7,992 nucleotides of DNA. Origin: Candidatus Paenalcaligenes intestinipullorum. GTDB lineage: Bacteria; Pseudomonadota; Gammaproteobacteria; Burkholderiales; Burkholderiaceae_B. Under the pieces are notes generated by a model. The model did no database searches and was not told the origin of the DNA. It was given only the letters and a program-made list of their open reading frames with translations. The DNA is taken from NCBI GenBank assembly GCA_019120675.1, contig DWUQ01000050.1, positions 1 to 7,992 of the forward strand, read 5' to 3'. Both the position numbers and the translations under genes were made by a program. This document shows positions 7,257 through 7,992 of the stretch, one piece after another; positions within the stretch are counted from its first letter, which is position 1; the number at the start of each line of letters is the position of its first letter.

Positions 7257-7285
7257 TTGATATTTTTCGCGTTATGTGCTAAGGT
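7257..7285 (+). promoter_or_regulatory. Predicted sigma-70 promoter for the 48-codon gene
   Basis: TTGATA at 7257-7262 matches five of six positions of the -35 consensus. After a 17-nt spacer comes TAAGGT at 7280-7285, a weak -10 that keeps the conserved T, A and final T and is preceded by TG at 7277-7278, giving an extended -10. Transcription would start near 7292, just before the hairpin at 7295-7317. Confidence 0.5.
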
Positions 7286-7294
7286 GATGAGAGT

Positions 7295-7317
7295 TTGGGA
7301 TGCAAGGGGCGTCCCAA
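7295..7317 (+). promoter_or_regulatory. Leader stem-loop upstream of the 48-codon gene
   Basis: TTGGGATGC (7295-7303) pairs with GCGTCCCAA (7309-7317) to give a 9-bp stem with one G-U pair and the loop AAGGG. It lies right after the predicted transcription start and 14 nt before the ribosome binding site. The loop bases AAGG (7304-7307) could also pair with CCTT at 7322-7325, which would make a small H-type pseudoknot. It may protect the 5' end or regulate translation; no known riboswitch class was recognised. Confidence 0.5.
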
Positions 7318-7331
7318 TTAACCTTGCCAGC

Positions 7332-7337
7332 AGGAGA
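7332..7337 (+). promoter_or_regulatory. Strong ribosome binding site deciding the start of the 48-codon gene
   Basis: AGGAGA lies 7 nt before ATG at 7345. This favours that ATG over the in-frame ATG at 7300, which lies inside the leader hairpin and has no ribosome binding site. Confidence 0.8.
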
Positions 7338-7344
7338 TGTTGAC

Positions 7345-7491
7345 ATGGGTAGACGCCAAAATCGTCGTAAACCAGCCTTTGAGATTGAGCCGTTAAATTG
7401 GGTGGCACCGCAACACGAAGATGACGCCGCCGAACAATCCAAAGAAGTGGTACAGAAGGATCAGCAGGAAGCGGAAACCCCTCAAAATTAA
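7345..7491 (+). CDS. Small protein of unknown function, 48 residues
   Basis: I do not recognise this protein. It starts MGRRQNRRKPAFEIEP, so its first ten residues are strongly basic. A short hydrophobic/aromatic patch follows (AFEIEPLNWVAP, about 11-22), and the rest is rich in Gln, Glu, Asp and Ala (about 23-48), probably disordered or helical. There is no signal peptide, membrane segment or cysteine. Support for a real gene comes from its setting: an AGGAGA site 7 nt upstream, a plausible promoter and leader hairpin before it, and a strong intrinsic terminator 24 nt after the stop, making a self-contained unit of about 260 nt. The basic head could bind nucleic acid, but that is only a guess from composition. 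A longer reading from ATG 7300 (63 residues) is less likely. A 117-codon frame on the opposite strand crosses the promoter and terminator and is rejected. Confidence 0.72.
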   Translation: MGRRQNRRKPAFEIEPLNWVAPQHEDDAAEQSKEVVQKDQQEAETPQN

Positions 7492-7515
7492 AACCCCGCT
7501 TACACGTACTTTTCC

Positions 7516-7553
7516 AGCGCGCTATAGTCACTATGGCGCGCTTTTCTTTTTTT
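7516..7553 (+). terminator. Rho-independent terminator of the 48-codon gene
   Basis: AGCGCGCTATAG (7516-7527) pairs with CTATGGCGCGCT (7531-7542), a 12-bp stem with one G-U pair and loop TCA. A T-tract (7542-7553, interrupted once by C) follows. The T-tract is on the plus strand only, so it terminates rightward transcription, separating the small gene from the downstream spermidine-synthase-like gene. Confidence 0.92.
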
Positions 7554-7570
7554 GTTCGGTCGCCTTTGAG

Positions 7571-7576
7571 TACAAT
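7571..7576 (+). promoter_or_regulatory. Possible -10 element for the spermidine-synthase-like gene
   Basis: TACAAT matches five of six positions of the -10 consensus and lies 18 nt after the terminator T-tract. A start near 7583 would give a leader of about 40 nt. The -35 position falls in the T-run and is poor, so this call is weak. Confidence 0.35.
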
Positions 7577-7609
7577 AGCCGCTTTGATCAACGCTTTAAC
7601 GCTATGTTT

Positions 7610-7615
7610 AAAGGA
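7610..7615 (+). promoter_or_regulatory. Ribosome binding site supporting a TTG start
   Basis: AAAGGA ends 7 nt before TTG at 7623, which opens the frame of the spermidine-synthase-like protein. No ATG or GTG in that frame lies close by. The ATG at 7604 is in another frame and stops after ten codons. Confidence 0.65.
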
Positions 7616-7622
7616 AAACGCT

Positions 7623-7992
7623 TTGGCGAGATTTGAAGAATCCCATCCGGAATCTGCAAAGTATTACGCAGACGAGGAAGGCTACGAGGATGCGGGCGAT
7701 TACGATTACGAGGACGATGAGGAATTGGAAGAAGGTTCCTTAATCACCTTATCGGAGGAGGATGGGGTCCTGTACCTGCACTTTGGAACAGAATGGGTGC
7801 AAGGGGCAATGCGCATGTCACGGCCTAATGATTTAGTCCTCACCTACACGCAAAAAATGATGGGGTGGTTACTCTTCAAACAGCCTACCGAGCAAGAGCG
7901 CATTGTGTTATTGGGGTTGGGTGCCGCATCGTTACTGAAGTTTTGTTTGTCGCATACGCCTGCTGAAATTGAGACCATAGAGCTGGATGAGC
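7623..7992 (+). CDS. Spermidine synthase-like protein (SAM-type fold), 5' part
   Basis: The frame runs off the right edge, with 123 residues visible. After an acidic leader it shows a pattern I associate with spermidine-synthase-like proteins of Burkholderiales: VLYLHFGTEWVQGAMRMSRP (49-68), LTYTQKMMGWLLF (73-85), and the first nucleotide-binding-like strand and loop IVLLGLGAASLLKF (94-107), followed by IETIELDE (116-123), the expected acidic end of the second strand. Family knowledge: such proteins have the aminopropyltransferase / SAM-methyltransferase fold and use decarboxylated SAM in true spermidine synthases, but this subgroup is often annotated only by similarity, so the substrate is unproven. 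Residues 17-37 hold 14 Asp/Glu with several Tyr and Gly, probably a disordered tail. The start is taken as TTG with AAAGGA 7 nt upstream. The glycine loop reads GLGAAS, with Ala where many relatives have a third Gly. Because the C-terminus is missing, the active-site aspartates cannot all be checked. Confidence 0.8.
   Translation, partial: MARFEESHPESAKYYADEEGYEDAGDYDYEDDEELEEGSLITLSEEDGVLYLHFGTEWVQGAMRMSRPNDLVLTYTQKMMGWLLFKQPTEQERIVLLGLGAASLLKFCLSHTPAEIETIELDE

Larger units (their letters stand above)
7107..7344. other. Divergent intergenic region between xth and the 48-codon gene
   Basis: This 238-nt stretch is the longest without a gene in the window. It is AT-rich in the middle (about 7205-7275). 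It holds promoter-like elements facing both ways, a small inverted repeat CCTTA-GAAT-TAAGG at 7206-7219 that could be an operator, and the leader hairpin of the rightward transcript at 7295-7317. I see no tRNA, insertion sequence or riboswitch that I can name. Confidence 0.6.

Noticed and set aside
7238..7591. 117-codon frame on the minus strand
   Set aside because: It runs antisense through the promoter, leader, small gene and terminator, has no ribosome binding site I can see, and its composition looks like a shadow.
7421..7636. 71-codon plus-strand frame crossing the terminator
   Set aside because: It overlaps the 48-codon gene out of frame and reads through the terminator hairpin and T-tract; no ribosome binding site.

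Overview
The window looks like chromosomal core DNA of a betaproteobacterium, most likely Burkholderiales and probably family Alcaligenaceae. The evidence is the gmk-rpoZ-spoT order, a 67-residue omega subunit, a long bifunctional Rel/SpoT enzyme, and a PpiD-type periplasmic chaperone. Base composition is close to even, lower in GC than many Bordetella-like relatives. That placement is inferred from gene content and protein style, not from a search. I see no phage, transposon, CRISPR, tRNA or rRNA signal.

Layout. (1) Positions 1-2767, plus strand: the 3' part of ppiD, then azlC and azlD, a two-subunit branched-chain amino acid exporter. The three genes are nearly abutting, with a 12-nt gap and then an ATGA overlap. 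(2) Positions 2772-7106, minus strand: a five-gene run read right to left as xth (exodeoxyribonuclease III), an unrecognised acidic 110-residue protein, gmk, rpoZ and spoT. The gaps are 10, 19, 21 and 37 nt, so one operon is likely. azlD and spoT converge with only 4 bp between their stop codons. (3) Positions 7107-7344: a divergent intergenic region with promoter-like elements for both directions. (4) Positions 7345-7553, plus strand: a 48-codon gene of unknown function with a strong ribosome binding site, a structured leader and a strong intrinsic terminator of its own. (5) From 7623 to the right edge: the 5' part of a spermidine-synthase-like gene with a TTG start and a very acidic N-terminus.

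How the genes work together. Gmk makes GDP, and GDP/GTP are the substrates for (p)ppGpp. SpoT makes and degrades (p)ppGpp. The omega subunit (RpoZ) contributes the N-terminal MAR residues to one (p)ppGpp site on RNA polymerase. The minus-strand operon therefore holds much of one stringent-response circuit, preceded by a DNA repair nuclease. The parts least explained by known families are the 110-residue acidic protein and the 48-codon gene with its leader hairpin. I found no clear sign of a wholly new multi-gene system.
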